Source of the DNA: Pseudomonas sp. DTU_2021_1001937_2_SI_NGA_ILE_001
GTDB taxonomy: Bacteria > Pseudomonadota > Gammaproteobacteria > Pseudomonadales > Pseudomonadaceae
Reading direction: 5' to 3'
DNA length: 64,000 bases
NCBI RefSeq assembly: GCF_032463525.1
Contig: NZ_CP135971.1
Location: 2,666,001-2,730,000 of the forward strand
In this document: positions 37,624 through 47,481 of the stretch, one piece after another
How the letters are laid out: every line of letters begins with the position of its first letter
Numbering within the stretch: the first letter of the stretch is position 1
Notes under the pieces: generated by a model
The model's input: only the letters and a program-made list of their open reading frames with translations
Told to the model about the DNA's origin: nothing
Databases searched by the model: none
Translations under genes and position numbers: made by a program

Positions 37624-39858
37624 TCAGGCGCCCCGCGCACGGCGCAGGCTGCCCATGACCGAGGCCAGGGCGCGGTCGAACAGCAGGGTATCGTCGAGAA
37701 TGCGGATCGAGCCGCGACGAAATTCGACTGCCAGCCCCATGCGGGTCTTTTCCAGGACCTTCATGCCGGTGCGGTTGACGAAGATATAGCGCCCGCCCGG
37801 CTCGACGATGGCGGCCAGCTTGCAGCGCAGCTTGTGCTCCTCGTCTTCCTGAATCTCCACCCAGCGCCCGGGGGTCAGCTGGTCAGCCTTGAGCAAGCCT
37901 GGGTCGTCGTCGGGCAGTTGCATGGCCGGCTCGTGCAGAGGGTGTTCGTCCGGCGCGATCAGCACGATCTCCTCGACCACATCGACCATCGACGGCCCTG
38001 GCGCATCGCTTGCCACCGGGGTGTCATCCACACCGTCCTGTTGCCGCGACAGACGCTGGAAAGCCTGCACATGCAGCACTTCCAGCTGACTGAAGAATTC
38101 ACTGGTGGCGAATGGGTCGAAGGCCGACGCGGCCAGCCCCTCACGCAGGACCTTGAGCAGGCCGGGCACCAGTTCCAGCAGGCGCTGGCAGGCCTGCGGC
38201 TCGTCATGCGGCTCGACGCTCCAGATCAGGTCGTCCACCGCATCCAGGCCGGCCTGCCACTCCAGCGAATCCTCGCCGTGCTTGAGGCAGGTCAGCAACA
38301 GCACCTTGCTCCAGGCTTCCTGCAGCAGGCGCACCACCACTTCCGGCAGGGTCTTGCCCAGCAGGCGATGGTTGAGTTCCTGCTGCACGCGCTGGCGGGC
38401 CAGCTCGGCTCGGGCGCGTCCCTCTTCGGCATCGCGGGTGCGCTGCTCCAGCAGCTCGCTGCGGCGCCGTTCGTCGCTGGTGAAGGCCAGGAAGTCGGCC
38501 AGCAGCTCGGCGAAGATTTCCGTGTCGTCGACGAAATCGTTGAGCAGGCGCTGGACGATCTGCTCGACCCGCAGGTACAGCGAGTCCCGCTGGTAGTCGT
38601 CGCGCCCGCCCCAGCCCAGGGCGGCCGAGGCGATTTCGTTGAGCAGGCGGCGCGCCGGATGGCTGCCACGGCTGAAGAAGCTTTTGTCGATGACCGCGAC
38701 CTTGAGCATCGGAATCTGCAGGCGCGCGATAAGGGCACGCAGCGAGGCCGGCAGATTGCGGTCGTCGAGGATGAATTCGAAGAGCATGGCGACCAGATTG
38801 ATCACGTCCTCATCGCCGCCATGCACGATGCGCGACTTGCCGCTGCGCACACTGACCCGGGTCAGCAGTTGCTCGAGCTGCTGGCGCAGGTCGAAATCCT
38901 GGACTTCTTCGGACGACGGTACGTATTGCTGCAGGTGCGACAGCAGGCGCAGCAGGTCCTGGCTGGAAATCGGCCGCACTTCGGCGTTCGGCTCGTGGCG
39001 CGGCGCCACGCGCCCGCGCAGGTGGGTCAGCAGCGCCTGCATGGACTCGAAGACTTCCTGCACGCTCTGGTCGAGCTTTTCGGCGACCTGGGCCAGCGCC
39101 GGGTCATCGATCCGGGGTGCCTGGCGGCTCGGCTGGGCACGGTCGCTGACGCGTCGACTGGGCAGGGCCTTCATGTCCGGCAGGATGCCGGTGGCGATGA
39201 GCAACTGGTTGGCTTCGCCATACAGCTGGTCGGCGCAGGCCAGGACGTATTTGTCGAACAGCTTGAGAATGATCAGCTTGACGCGGATCTCGACCCCCAG
39301 GCTGCGCGCCGACTGCAGGAAGAAGTCGCACAGCAGCATCGGCCCCAGCGGGTTGCTCTGGTCGGTCATGGCCTGGGGCACCAGCTCGTTGAGGCGCGCG
39401 GTAAGCTGCCCCAGGGCCAGGCCGTCGCGGCTCATGACCTTGGCGACCATCGCATCGACCGCGACAGTGCGCTCCAGGTCGTCGTTGTGCACCAGCTCCA
39501 GCTTGTCGAAGGACACCGGTCCCGGCAGCACCGGCTCGGCGACCTGGTACTGGCCCAGCACCAGGAACGCCTCGTAGAACTTGTCGATGAACGCGCGCTC
39601 GATGCTCTTGCGCTTGAGGCGCAGGTCACGCATCGCTTCGAAGAAGAGATTCTGCTCGGTGTTGTTGTGCGCCCGGTCGGCCATCTCGAAAAGCGTATCG
39701 TCGGCATTGTCGAACAGCACCTGGAGGGCGTCCTTCAGCTGCTGCGCGGCCTTGTCGCGCACCTGCAACAACACGACGGGCAAGCGGGCCAAGGGCGTCT
39801 GGGTCGCCTGTGCAGGGACCGCCTTGCTCAATGGCACTACCTTATCGTCGCTCTGCAT
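37624..39858 (-). CDS. DUF1631 family protein (744 aa)
   Basis: A large cytoplasmic, mostly helical protein of the DUF1631 family. No signal peptide or membrane segment is seen. The N-terminal half has the family segment FDNADDTLFEMADRAHN; a highly charged helix lies in the middle (TSDERRRSELLEQRTRDAEE); the last 100 residues (from about 640) look like a small beta-barrel (RWVEIQEDEEHKLRCKLAAI, then YIFVNRTGMKV) recalling PilZ-type folds. Function unknown. I chose ATG 39858, preceded by GGAGGGGTG. It is divergent from nadC. Confidence 0.85.
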   Translation of the reverse strand: MQSDDKVVPLSKAVPAQATQTPLARLPVVLLQVRDKAAQQLKDALQVLFDNADDTLFEMADRAHNNTEQNLFFEAMRDLRLKRKSIERAFIDKFYEAFLVLGQYQVAEPVLPGPVSFDKLELVHNDDLERTVAVDAMVAKVMSRDGLALGQLTARLNELVPQAMTDQSNPLGPMLLCDFFLQSARSLGVEIRVKLIILKLFDKYVLACADQLYGEANQLLIATGILPDMKALPSRRVSDRAQPSRQAPRIDDPALAQVAEKLDQSVQEVFESMQALLTHLRGRVAPRHEPNAEVRPISSQDLLRLLSHLQQYVPSSEEVQDFDLRQQLEQLLTRVSVRSGKSRIVHGGDEDVINLVAMLFEFILDDRNLPASLRALIARLQIPMLKVAVIDKSFFSRGSHPARRLLNEIASAALGWGGRDDYQRDSLYLRVEQIVQRLLNDFVDDTEIFAELLADFLAFTSDERRRSELLEQRTRDAEEGRARAELARQRVQQELNHRLLGKTLPEVVVRLLQEAWSKVLLLTCLKHGEDSLEWQAGLDAVDDLIWSVEPHDEPQACQRLLELVPGLLKVLREGLAASAFDPFATSEFFSQLEVLHVQAFQRLSRQQDGVDDTPVASDAPGPSMVDVVEEIVLIAPDEHPLHEPAMQLPDDDPGLLKADQLTPGRWVEIQEDEEHKLRCKLAAIVEPGGRYIFVNRTGMKVLEKTRMGLAVEFRRGSIRILDDTLLFDRALASVMGSLRRARGA

Positions 39859-40132
39859 CACCCCTCCAGAAGGATTCAACCATGAACACCATGTACTGCC
39901 TCATGGCGCGTTCTGCGCTCGCAACCCATACGTCAAATGTGTGACGTCAATTACAAGTCGGCATTATCTTGCAAAAACCATTACCAATTCCATAGGGGAA
40001 TCCCTGCCCGCGGAGATAGACCACAAGAATCCCGTTCTGTCGCATCCGGCGCTCTAAAACCGACAGAATGTCGTTCTTGAATAAAATGCCAGGCTGCTCT
40101 GGCCATGGGTGGGTTGCGGCGGTGGCGTACCT

Positions 40133-40138
40133 TATAAT
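40133..40138 (+). promoter_or_regulatory. -10 element of the nadC promoter
   Basis: A perfect TATAAT lies 28 nt before the nadC ATG. No good -35 box is seen at 16-18 nt spacing. The 307-nt DUF1631-nadC intergenic region holds nothing else that I can name. Confidence 0.6.
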
Positions 40139-40165
40139 CGGCCCACTTTGTAAGTGGAGCCCGCT

Positions 40166-41014
40166 ATGCCGAACGTACGACTTGCCGACCTGACTGCCGA
40201 AATCGAAGCCAATGTGCGCCGTGCACTGCTCGAAGACGTCGGCAGTGCGGACATCACTGCCCAGCTGATCCCCGGAGAGCGCCTGGCCAAGGCCACGATC
40301 ATTTCCCGGGACGCCGCCGTGATCGCTGGTACCGCCTGGGTCGATACCGTGTTCCGCCAGCTCGACCCGCGTGTCGCGGTGCATTGGCAGGTTGCCGATG
40401 GTGACCGTGTGGTTCCCGACCAGGCGCTGTTCCACCTCGAAGGTCCCGCCCGCTCGCTGCTGACCGGCGAGCGCAGCGCGCTGAACTTCCTGCAGCTGCT
40501 GTCGGGCGTTGCGACCCGCGCCCGCTTCTTCGCCGACCTGGTCGAAGGCACCCAGGTCAAACTGCTCGATACCCGCAAGACCCTGCCCGGTCTGCGCCTG
40601 GCGCAGAAGTACGCGGTGACCTGCGGCGGCTGCCACAACCATCGCATCGGCCTGTACGACGCCTTTCTCATCAAGGAAAACCACATCGCCGCCTGCGGCG
40701 GTATCGCCCAGGCCGTGGCCGCCGCTCACAAGATCGCACCCGGCAAGCCGGTGGAAGTGGAAGTCGAAAGCCTCGACGAACTGCGCGAGGCCCTGGAGGC
40801 GGGCGCCGACATCGTCATGCTCGACGAACTGAGCCTGGACGACATGCGTGAGGCCGTACGCCTGACCGGTGGACGCGCCAAGCTGGAAGCCAGTGGCGGT
40901 ATCAGCGAGCAGACCCTGCGCGTGATCGCCGAGACCGGCGTGGACTACATTTCCATCGGCTCGATGACCAAGGACGTCAAGGCCGTCGATCTGTCCATGC
41001 GCCTGAGCCTTTGA
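40166..41014 (+). CDS. nadC: Nicotinate-nucleotide pyrophosphorylase (quinolinate phosphoribosyltransferase)
   Basis: A 282-residue type II PRTase that turns quinolinate and PRPP into nicotinate mononucleotide in de novo NAD synthesis. The segments [37 protein letters not shown] and [20 protein letters not shown] are characteristic. The ATG at 40166 (MPNVRLADL) has GTGGAG upstream; an in-frame upstream ATG-like codon at 40154 is less likely. It is followed after 33 nt by the GYF2-AIM24 gene. Confidence 0.97.
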   Translation: MPNVRLADLTAEIEANVRRALLEDVGSADITAQLIPGERLAKATIISRDAAVIAGTAWVDTVFRQLDPRVAVHWQVADGDRVVPDQALFHLEGPARSLLTGERSALNFLQLLSGVATRARFFADLVEGTQVKLLDTRKTLPGLRLAQKYAVTCGGCHNHRIGLYDAFLIKENHIAACGGIAQAVAAAHKIAPGKPVEVEVESLDELREALEAGADIVMLDELSLDDMREAVRLTGGRAKLEASGGISEQTLRVIAETGVDYISIGSMTKDVKAVDLSMRLSL

Positions 41015-41047
41015 CCCCCCGCTTTCAACCTGAAAGGAGCCGCGACC

Positions 41048-42139
41048 GTGGAACAGTGGTACGTCGTCAACGCAGGCAAGCAACTGGGACCGATGGACGC
41101 CGCCGCGGCGCGGCTCATCGCCCGTGAAGCACCGGGGGCCTGGTGCTGGACGCCCGGCATGGCCGAATGGCAGCCGATCTACCAGGTGCCGCAGGTGCGC
41201 GCACTGAAGAAAGATGGCGTGACGCCCTTCCCCGACCCGACGCCGGACATGATCCAGCCGCGCCCCGGCGCCCTGCCGGCCCAGCCAGCGAGCACTGCTC
41301 CGGCACCGACGAGCCGGCCCCGTCCTGCCTTCGCTCCGGCACCGGAACCGCCCTCTGCGGCGGACGCCTCGCGTGGCTATGGCTCATCGACTGCCACCGA
41401 TGGCGTGGACTTCAAGCTGTTCGGCAGCGAGACACAGTTCGTCGAGATCGAACTCGATCGCGGTGAAAGCGCTGTGGCCGAGGCCGGGGCGATGATGTAC
41501 AAGACCTGCGACGTGCAGATGGAAACCCTGTTCGGCGACGGCAGCAGCCAGTCGTCGGGCCTGCTGGGTTCGCTGCTCGGCGCCGGCAAGCGCCTGCTGA
41601 CCGGTGAAAGCCTGTTCACCACGGTGTTCTCCCAGCAGGGCACGGGCAAAGGCCGGGTGGCTTTCGCCGCGCCCTACCCTGGCACCATCCTGCCGTTGAA
41701 CCTGAGCGACTTCGGCGGTCGGCTGATCTGCCAGAAAGACAGCTTCCTGGCCGGCGCCAAGGGCGTGTCCATCGGCATCCAGTTCCAGAAGAAAATCCTC
41801 ACCGGCCTGTTCGGCGGCGAGGGCTTCGTGCTGCAGAAGCTCGAAGGTGACGGCTGGGTATTCGTGCATACCGGCGGCACGGTGCGCCGTATCGAACTGG
41901 CCGCAGGCGAGTCGCTGGACGTTGACACCGGCTGCCTGGCGGCCATGACCCAGACGGTCGACTACGACATCCGCACGGTGGGCGGCATCAAATCCATGCT
42001 GTTCGGTGGCGAGGGCGTGTTCTTTGCGCGCCTTACCGGGCCAGGCACCGCATGGTTGCAAAGCCTGCCCTTCTCGCGCCTGGCCGGGCGGATGCTGGCA
42101 GCGCTGCCCAACGCGGGGGTCGCCAGGAGCGAACGCTGA
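41048..42139 (+). CDS. GYF_2 domain-AIM24 (TIGR00266) family protein
   Basis: A 363-residue protein. Residues 1-55 form a GYF_2-type domain (QWYVVNAGKQLGPMDAAAAR), then a proline-rich linker of about 60 residues, then an AIM24/TIGR00266 domain (residues about 120-345: VEIELDRGESAVAEAGAMMY, LPLNLSDFGGRLICQKDSFL). AIM24-like proteins are often linked to Ter genes and have been suggested to act at membranes. I chose GTG 41048, with AGGAG 8 nt upstream. It points toward the Ter operon and is followed by a TerD-vWA gene, so it probably belongs to the same system. Confidence 0.88.
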   Translation: MEQWYVVNAGKQLGPMDAAAARLIAREAPGAWCWTPGMAEWQPIYQVPQVRALKKDGVTPFPDPTPDMIQPRPGALPAQPASTAPAPTSRPRPAFAPAPEPPSAADASRGYGSSTATDGVDFKLFGSETQFVEIELDRGESAVAEAGAMMYKTCDVQMETLFGDGSSQSSGLLGSLLGAGKRLLTGESLFTTVFSQQGTGKGRVAFAAPYPGTILPLNLSDFGGRLICQKDSFLAGAKGVSIGIQFQKKILTGLFGGEGFVLQKLEGDGWVFVHTGGTVRRIELAAGESLDVDTGCLAAMTQTVDYDIRTVGGIKSMLFGGEGVFFARLTGPGTAWLQSLPFSRLAGRMLAALPNAGVARSER

Positions 42140-42181
42140 TCGCTGTGGTCAAAGCGGCAACCGAATCGCGGAGGCCCCACC

Positions 42182-43426
42182 ATGTTGCTGACCCAGGGAC
42201 AACGCGTCCCGCTCTCCAGCCTGATCGATGGCCAGGAACTGACCCTGGCCATCGCCATTGACTCGCCCCATGTCATCGATCACGTGTGCTTTGGCCTCGA
42301 TGCCAATGGCAAGCTCTCCGACGACCGCTACATGATTTTCTTCAACCAGCCGTCCAGCCCCTGTGGCAGCCTGCAATTGCAGGGCAATGCGTTCCACATC
42401 CGCCTGAACGGACTGCCAGCCACCCTCGAACGCCTGGTGTTCACCGCCTCCATCGACGGCCACGGCACCCTGCGCGACATCCGCGCCAGCCATTTCAGCG
42501 TCCGTGGCAGTGGTGGCGAGGCCGCACGCGGCGAATTCTCTGGTGCCAGTTTCGCCGCCGAGAAAGCCATCATGGTCGCCGAACTCTATCGGCGTAACGG
42601 TGAGTGGCGCCTGGCGTCGAACCTGCAAGGCTACAACGCCGGCCTGCAAGCGTTGGTGGAACACTTTGGCGGCGAGGTCATCGATGCACCCGCACCAGAG
42701 CCCGAACCGGCCGCTGCGCCGCGTATCTCGCTGGAAAAGAAAATCGCCGAGGCCGCCCCGCAACTGGTCAGCTTGGCCAAGAAAGCACAGATCAGCCTGG
42801 AGAAAGCCCGGCTCACCGATACCCGCGCGCGGGTCGGCCTGGTGCTGGATGCCTCTGGCTCGATGAACGGCCAGTATTCCAGGGGCCATGTGCAGGAAGT
42901 GGTCAACCGCCTGCTGCCCCTGGCCGTGCACTTCGACGATGACGGCGCGCTGGACTGCTGGGCCTTCGCCGCCCGCTCGACGCAACTGAGCCCGGTCACC
43001 CTGAGCAACTTCCGCGACTTCATCCAGACCGACCAGGGCGGCTGGCGCGACTGGAAGCTCGGCGCCAGGGTCAATAACGAACCCGAGGTGATGCGCCGGG
43101 TCATCGACTTCTACAAGGAGTCGGGTGACCGCACGCCGGTGTACATACTGTTCATCAGCGACGGCGGGGTTTCGCAAAACCGCGAGATCATCAAGCTGAT
43201 GACCGAAGCGGCGCGGCTGCCGATCTTTTGGCAGTTCGTCGGGCTGGGCGGCCGGGGCTACGGCATCCTGGAAAAGCTCGATGACATGGACGGCCGGGTG
43301 GTGGACAACTGCAACTTCTTCGCCATGGACCGCCTTGACGAGATCAGCGAAGAGAAGCTCTACGACCTGCTGATGGAAGAGTTCCCCAGCTGGCTCAAGG
43401 CCGCCAAGGCAGCCGGCATCCTTTAG
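42182..43426 (+). CDS. TerD-like/vWA protein (TerF/TerY type)
   Basis: A 414-residue fusion. The first 165 residues are a divergent TerD fold (FGLDANGKLSDDRYMIFFNQ, MVAELYRRNGEWRLASNLQG). After a linker with ISLEK repeats, a von Willebrand factor A domain follows with MIDAS motif DASGSM (residues 223-228) and the downstream IDRDGGVSQ-like region (LFISDGGVSQNREI). vWA proteins of Ter systems are thought to bind metals and nucleate complexes. It follows the GYF2-AIM24 gene by 42 nt and faces terE across a shared terminator. Confidence 0.88.
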   Translation: MLLTQGQRVPLSSLIDGQELTLAIAIDSPHVIDHVCFGLDANGKLSDDRYMIFFNQPSSPCGSLQLQGNAFHIRLNGLPATLERLVFTASIDGHGTLRDIRASHFSVRGSGGEAARGEFSGASFAAEKAIMVAELYRRNGEWRLASNLQGYNAGLQALVEHFGGEVIDAPAPEPEPAAAPRISLEKKIAEAAPQLVSLAKKAQISLEKARLTDTRARVGLVLDASGSMNGQYSRGHVQEVVNRLLPLAVHFDDDGALDCWAFAARSTQLSPVTLSNFRDFIQTDQGGWRDWKLGARVNNEPEVMRRVIDFYKESGDRTPVYILFISDGGVSQNREIIKLMTEAARLPIFWQFVGLGGRGYGILEKLDDMDGRVVDNCNFFAMDRLDEISEEKLYDLLMEEFPSWLKAAKAAGIL

Positions 43427-43445
43427 GCAACGCGTTCATCCGACC

Positions 43446-43478
43446 AAAAAAAACGCCATCCGAGGATGGCGTTTTTTT
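43446..43478. terminator. Bidirectional terminator between vWA gene and terE
   Basis: An A8 run, the stem CGCCATCC/GGATGGCG and a T7 run form a symmetrical terminator in the 66-nt convergent gap. It closes both the plus-strand gene pair and the minus-strand Ter operon. Confidence 0.93.
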
Positions 43479-43492
43479 GTAGCGGATCGGGA

Positions 43493-44071
43493 TCAGCCGA
43501 TCGACACACCGTGGGCTTCAGCCAGTGGCTTCAGGCCGCCAGCAAAACCTTGGCCGATGGCCTTGAACTTGAACTCGTCGTTGTGACGGTACAGCTCGCC
43601 AAAGATCATCGCGGTTTCGGTCGAAGCGTCTTCGGACAGGTCGTAACGGGCGATTTCCTTGCCGTCGGCCTTGTTCAGTACGCGGATGTAGGCGTTGGAC
43701 ACCTGGCCGAAGCTCTGCTTGCGGGCATCGGCGTCGTGGATGGTCACGGCGAACACCAGCTTCTTCACTTCGGCAGCCAGGCCGGTCAGCTTGACCTGCA
43801 CCGACTCGTCGTCGCCTTCGCCCGCACCGGAGCGGTTGTCGCCCAGGTGTTCCACCGAGCCATCGGCAGATTTCTTGTTGTTGTAGAAAATGAAGCCGGC
43901 GTCGCTCAGCACCTTGCCGTTTTCACCGACGATGAACACCGAAGCGTCGAGGTCGAACTCGGTGCCGTCGGTGACGCGTGGGTCCCAGCCCAGGCCCACG
44001 GTCACTTCGGTCAGGCCAGGGGCTTCTTTGGACAGCGAGACGTTACCGCCTTTGCTCAGACTTACAGCCAT
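43493..44071 (-). CDS. terE: TerD-family protein TerE
   Basis: A 192-residue TerD-domain protein with calcium-binding-type acidic motifs ([20 protein letters not shown]) and the family GWDPR start. TerD proteins bind Ca2+ and are thought to sense or buffer stress at the membrane together with TerC. It is closely similar to the next gene (terD), a likely tandem duplication, and is the last gene of the Ter operon before the shared terminator. The naming within the paralogue pair is by order only. Confidence 0.93.
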   Translation of the reverse strand: MAVSLSKGGNVSLSKEAPGLTEVTVGLGWDPRVTDGTEFDLDASVFIVGENGKVLSDAGFIFYNNKKSADGSVEHLGDNRSGAGEGDDESVQVKLTGLAAEVKKLVFAVTIHDADARKQSFGQVSNAYIRVLNKADGKEIARYDLSEDASTETAMIFGELYRHNDEFKFKAIGQGFAGGLKPLAEAHGVSIG

Positions 44072-44110
44072 TTGCGTATTTTCCTTTTTAGAAATCAGTG
44101 AAAGGCCGAA

Positions 44111-44686
44111 TCAGAAGTTCAGGCCATAGGAGTTGGCAACCGCACGCAGGCCACCTGCATAGCCCTGGCCCACGGCACGGAATTTCCACTCGCCGTTGTT
44201 ACGGTACAGCTCGGCGAACAGCATGGCGGTTTCGGTGGACGCGTCTTCGGCCAGATCGTAGCGGACGATCTCGCTGCCGCTCTTCTCGTTGACCACGCGG
44301 ATGAACGAACCGCCAACCTGGCCGAAGTTCTGCTTGCGCGCATCGGCTTCGTGGATGGTCACCACGAAGACGATCTTGTCGACGTCCGCCGGTACACGGG
44401 TCAGGTCGACCTTGATCACTTCGTCGTCGCCGTCACCTGCACCGGTGCGGTTGTCGCCGGTGTGCTCGACCGAGCCATCGGCGCTCTTGAGCTGGTTGTA
44501 GAAGATGAAGTCCGCTTCGCTGCGGACCTTGCCGCTGGCACCGAGCAGGAAGGCACTGGCATCCAGGTCGAACTCCTGGCCGTCAGTGGCACGAGGATCC
44601 CAGCCCAGGCCGATCAATACGTTGGTCAGGCTAGGGTCGGTCTTGGACAGCGAAAGGTTGCCGCCTTTTTGCAGAGTCAAAGCCAT
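44111..44686 (-). CDS. terD: TerD
   Basis: A 191-residue TerD-domain protein with the same acidic calcium-site segments ([28 protein letters not shown]) and the [18 protein letters not shown] segment found in all family members here. It lies 27 nt after terC and 39 nt before terE. The Ter genes confer tellurite, phage or colicin tolerance in some bacteria; the role in this strain is inferred from the family. Confidence 0.95.
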   Translation of the reverse strand: MALTLQKGGNLSLSKTDPSLTNVLIGLGWDPRATDGQEFDLDASAFLLGASGKVRSEADFIFYNQLKSADGSVEHTGDNRTGAGDGDDEVIKVDLTRVPADVDKIVFVVTIHEADARKQNFGQVGGSFIRVVNEKSGSEIVRYDLAEDASTETAMLFAELYRNNGEWKFRAVGQGYAGGLRAVANSYGLNF

Positions 44687-44713
44687 GATGGGTCGTCTCC
44701 TTTATTCCGATGT

Positions 44714-45751
44714 TTATGCGTCTTTCGCCGGTTCTTCTTCCTTGGCAGGGAAGATCACGCTGGCGACGATACCGATAGCCAGCACGACCATTACCACGAT
44801 CAGGCTGGTGTTGGGGCTGATGCTGAAACCATGATGGAACAGGTGATCGGTAGCGTTCAGGCCCAGCTTGAAGGCAATGAAGAACAGCAAGGCGATGACC
44901 GCTTTTTCCAGATGCACCAGGTAACGCTTGAGGGCTTCGAGCACGAAGTACAGGGTCCGCAGGCCGAGGATCGCGAACAGCATCGCCGAGTAGACGATCA
45001 GCGGCTCACGGCTGACGGCGATGATGGCCGGCACGGAGTCGAAGGCGAACAGCACGTCGGAGATTTCCGCGACCACCACGCAGAGGAACAGCGGCGTGGC
45101 GAACAGCGCGCCCTTGGCCGCCAGGGTGATGCCGGCGTTTTCCGGTTTCTTGATCTCCTGCTCGAGCACCGAACGGCGCACGAAGAAGTTATGACCATGC
45201 AGCTTCGGCCAGACCGGGAACAGCTTCTTGGCGAAGCGGTAGGCCATGTGCTGCGAGTAGTCGACCTCTTCGTCGTCATCGTCGCCGGCACGCAGCATCA
45301 TCACGGCGGTCCAGGCCACGATCAGCGCGAAGATCACTTCGACCCACGGCCCGAGGGCCAGCAGGCTGGTACCGATGGCCACGAAGATGCCGCGGAACAC
45401 GATGGCCCCCATGATGCCCCAGTACAGCACGCGGTGACGCAGGCCATCGGGAATCTTGAACCAGGCGAACAGGGCCATGAACACGAACAGGTTGTCGACG
45501 CTGAGGACCTTCTCCAGCGCATAGCCGGTGAAGAACAGCGAAGCCACTTCCGAGCCGTGCTGGAAGTAGAGGAACACGCCGAAGGCTACGGAAATGGCCA
45601 CCCAGAAGATCGACCACAACGACGCCTGCATCAGGGTGATGGGCTTGTTGCCGCGGTGCGAGACCAGGTCGATGATCATCGCGCCGACGGCCAGAGCGAT
45701 GAACACGGTCATCGTGAGCGGCGGGAAGCCAATAGCAGTGCTGCTTTCCAT
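44714..45751 (-). CDS. terC: TerC family integral membrane protein
   Basis: A 345-residue membrane protein with about nine hydrophobic segments. The TerC signature is clear in the segment LEKVLSVDNLFVFMALFAWF and in the second half VVVAEISDVLFAFDSVPAII, with membrane-embedded acidic residues that may bind metal. TerC proteins work in metal (Mn2+) efflux or metallation of exported proteins and form a complex with TerB and TerD. It is embedded in the operon 26 nt after terB. Confidence 0.96.
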   Translation of the reverse strand: MESSTAIGFPPLTMTVFIALAVGAMIIDLVSHRGNKPITLMQASLWSIFWVAISVAFGVFLYFQHGSEVASLFFTGYALEKVLSVDNLFVFMALFAWFKIPDGLRHRVLYWGIMGAIVFRGIFVAIGTSLLALGPWVEVIFALIVAWTAVMMLRAGDDDDEEVDYSQHMAYRFAKKLFPVWPKLHGHNFFVRRSVLEQEIKKPENAGITLAAKGALFATPLFLCVVVAEISDVLFAFDSVPAIIAVSREPLIVYSAMLFAILGLRTLYFVLEALKRYLVHLEKAVIALLFFIAFKLGLNATDHLFHHGFSISPNTSLIVVMVVLAIGIVASVIFPAKEEEPAKDA

Positions 45752-45777
45752 TTAACAGAATTCCTGAAGGGTAAAGG

Positions 45778-46227
45778 TTACAGGTCGAAATCGGCCGGGC
45801 TCAGGCCCAGCTCGCGACAGATGAGCCGGCAGACCTGACGCTCGCCTTCGTCGAAGCTGCCATCGGCACCGCCAATCGCGCAGCAGACCCGCACCAGCAG
45901 CCGCGCGGCATCTTCCTTGTGCTTGATCTTGCCAATGGTCTTGAGCGCCTCGGCGCGGCCGATTTCGACGTCGAACTCGAACTTGGCACAGGCATCCTGG
46001 AAGGCCTTGATGACATCTTTCATGTCGAAGGCTTTCAGTTCCTGGGAGTTCTGGATGAAACCGGCCATTTTCTGTTTCTCGGCCGAGCTGATGTCGCCAT
46101 CCGCCGCCGCCACCAGGGCACAGCCGGACACCACAGCGTCGAGAAACTCACGGTTCTTGAACTTCGAAACTTCAGCGGCCAGCTTGTCACGGGCGGCCGT
46201 TGCATTGGATTTCAACCAGTCCAGCAT
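45778..46227 (-). CDS. terB: TerB
   Basis: A 149-residue all-helical TerB with the acidic metal-binding segments VAAADGDISSAEKQKM and GADGSFDEGERQVC, typical of the family. TerB is a cytoplasmic partner of TerC and is thought to link membrane metal sensing to the TerD proteins. Located between terA and terC with gaps of 66 and 26 nt. Confidence 0.95.
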   Translation of the reverse strand: MLDWLKSNATAARDKLAAEVSKFKNREFLDAVVSGCALVAAADGDISSAEKQKMAGFIQNSQELKAFDMKDVIKAFQDACAKFEFDVEIGRAEALKTIGKIKHKEDAARLLVRVCCAIGGADGSFDEGERQVCRLICRELGLSPADFDL

Positions 46228-46293
46228 TTCTTCCCCCTTGGGACGGCCACGCCGCCCCGTATCTATCGTTATAGGTTCACTGACAACGGCTGT

Positions 46294-47481
46294 TCATTTC
46301 GAGCCGGCCGCCCAACGCATGCCCCAACCATAGGCCTTGTCCATGTGACTGTGGCCGTTGTGGAAATCCACGCGCCGCGTCACCTTCACCGCTCCGTTGT
46401 CGTTCTCCAGCAGGGCGATGGCGCACATGCCCTGGCGCCCACCCTCTTCGTTGAGGCGCACTTCGATGGGCGGCTGGCCCGGCACGTGGATGGTGATCAC
46501 CCCGTCGGTTTCCTTCCAGTTGGGTGCGCCCTCGTAGATGAAGGCGTAGATCAGGATGCGGCGCATCTTGTTCCAGTGGCTGCCGTTGATATGCAGCCAC
46601 TCGCCTTCACTGACCGAACCGGTACGGTCGTCGCCCATGAGCTTGATATAGGGTTCCTCATGCAGGGAACCAAAGGCATTGCCCAGGGCCTGCACGGCGC
46701 CTTTGTAACCGTCCTGCAGCTCGAACAGGCAACCGACGTCGAGGTCGATGGCGGTGTTCTTGCGCATCGAAAAGAAACCGCCCTTGTTTTCACTACGGCG
46801 GTTCCAGTTCAGGTTGACGCGAATTTCGCCGAACCCGGCACTGGTCTTTTCCAGGCTGATGGACGAGCGAGTCTTGTCCAGGGTGATCTTGCTCAGGCTG
46901 ACGGTCGCCTTGGCCGGCGGGGCCGGTTCGGCAACCGGGGCAGGCGCCGGCGGCGCCACCGCAGGCGGCGCCTCGGGCGCAGCAACCTCGACGCCGAAGT
47001 TCTTCGCCAGCGGCTCCAGGCCGCCGGCAAAGCCCTGGGCCACGCAGCGGAACTTCCAGGCGCCCTGGCGCAGGTAGAACTCGCCAAGGATCAGCGCGGT
47101 CTCCTGCATGCCGGCCGTGGCAATCGGTGCCTCAAGGCCGCCGCTGATAGTGACCACCAGCCGCGACACCTTGTCGAAGGCCGCCTTGTTTTCGTAGATG
47201 GTCGCGGTCAGTGCAACCTTCTCGATGGCTGCGTCGAGCCGCGACGGATCGAGGCTGAAGCGCGCCTTGCCCACGGCGCTGTCGGTCAGCTGCAACGCTC
47301 CGCCACTGACGCTGGTCTGGCCGTAGAAGCACATGTCCTGGTCACCCCGTACCTTGCCGGCACTGGTCAGCAGGAAAGCGGAAACATCGATATCGGCGCC
47401 GGCCAGCGGCGAGTAGTCGACTTCGACGGTCAACGGGCCGGTGGCCACCGCGGCATTGGCGCCAGGAACGAGCAGGGTCAT
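46294..47481 (-). CDS. terA: TerA-like protein (two TerD-type domains)
   Basis: A 395-residue protein with two TerD-like beta domains, about 1-160 (ADIDVSAFLLTSAGKVRGDQ) and about 200-395 (KNTAIDLDVGCLFELQDG), joined by a proline/alanine-rich linker. This is the TerA arrangement. The second domain has the acidic DLDVG calcium-site segment. It overlaps terZ by 4 nt and precedes terB by 66 nt. Confidence 0.93.
   Translation of the reverse strand: MTLLVPGANAAVATGPLTVEVDYSPLAGADIDVSAFLLTSAGKVRGDQDMCFYGQTSVSGGALQLTDSAVGKARFSLDPSRLDAAIEKVALTATIYENKAAFDKVSRLVVTISGGLEAPIATAGMQETALILGEFYLRQGAWKFRCVAQGFAGGLEPLAKNFGVEVAAPEAPPAVAPPAPAPVAEPAPPAKATVSLSKITLDKTRSSISLEKTSAGFGEIRVNLNWNRRSENKGGFFSMRKNTAIDLDVGCLFELQDGYKGAVQALGNAFGSLHEEPYIKLMGDDRTGSVSEGEWLHINGSHWNKMRRILIYAFIYEGAPNWKETDGVITIHVPGQPPIEVRLNEEGGRQGMCAIALLENDNGAVKVTRRVDFHNGHSHMDKAYGWGMRWAAGSK

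Noticed and set aside
37618..39885. 755-codon plus-strand frame opposite the DUF1631 gene
   Set aside because: Same antisense effect; no ribosome site, and the minus-strand frame has family similarity.
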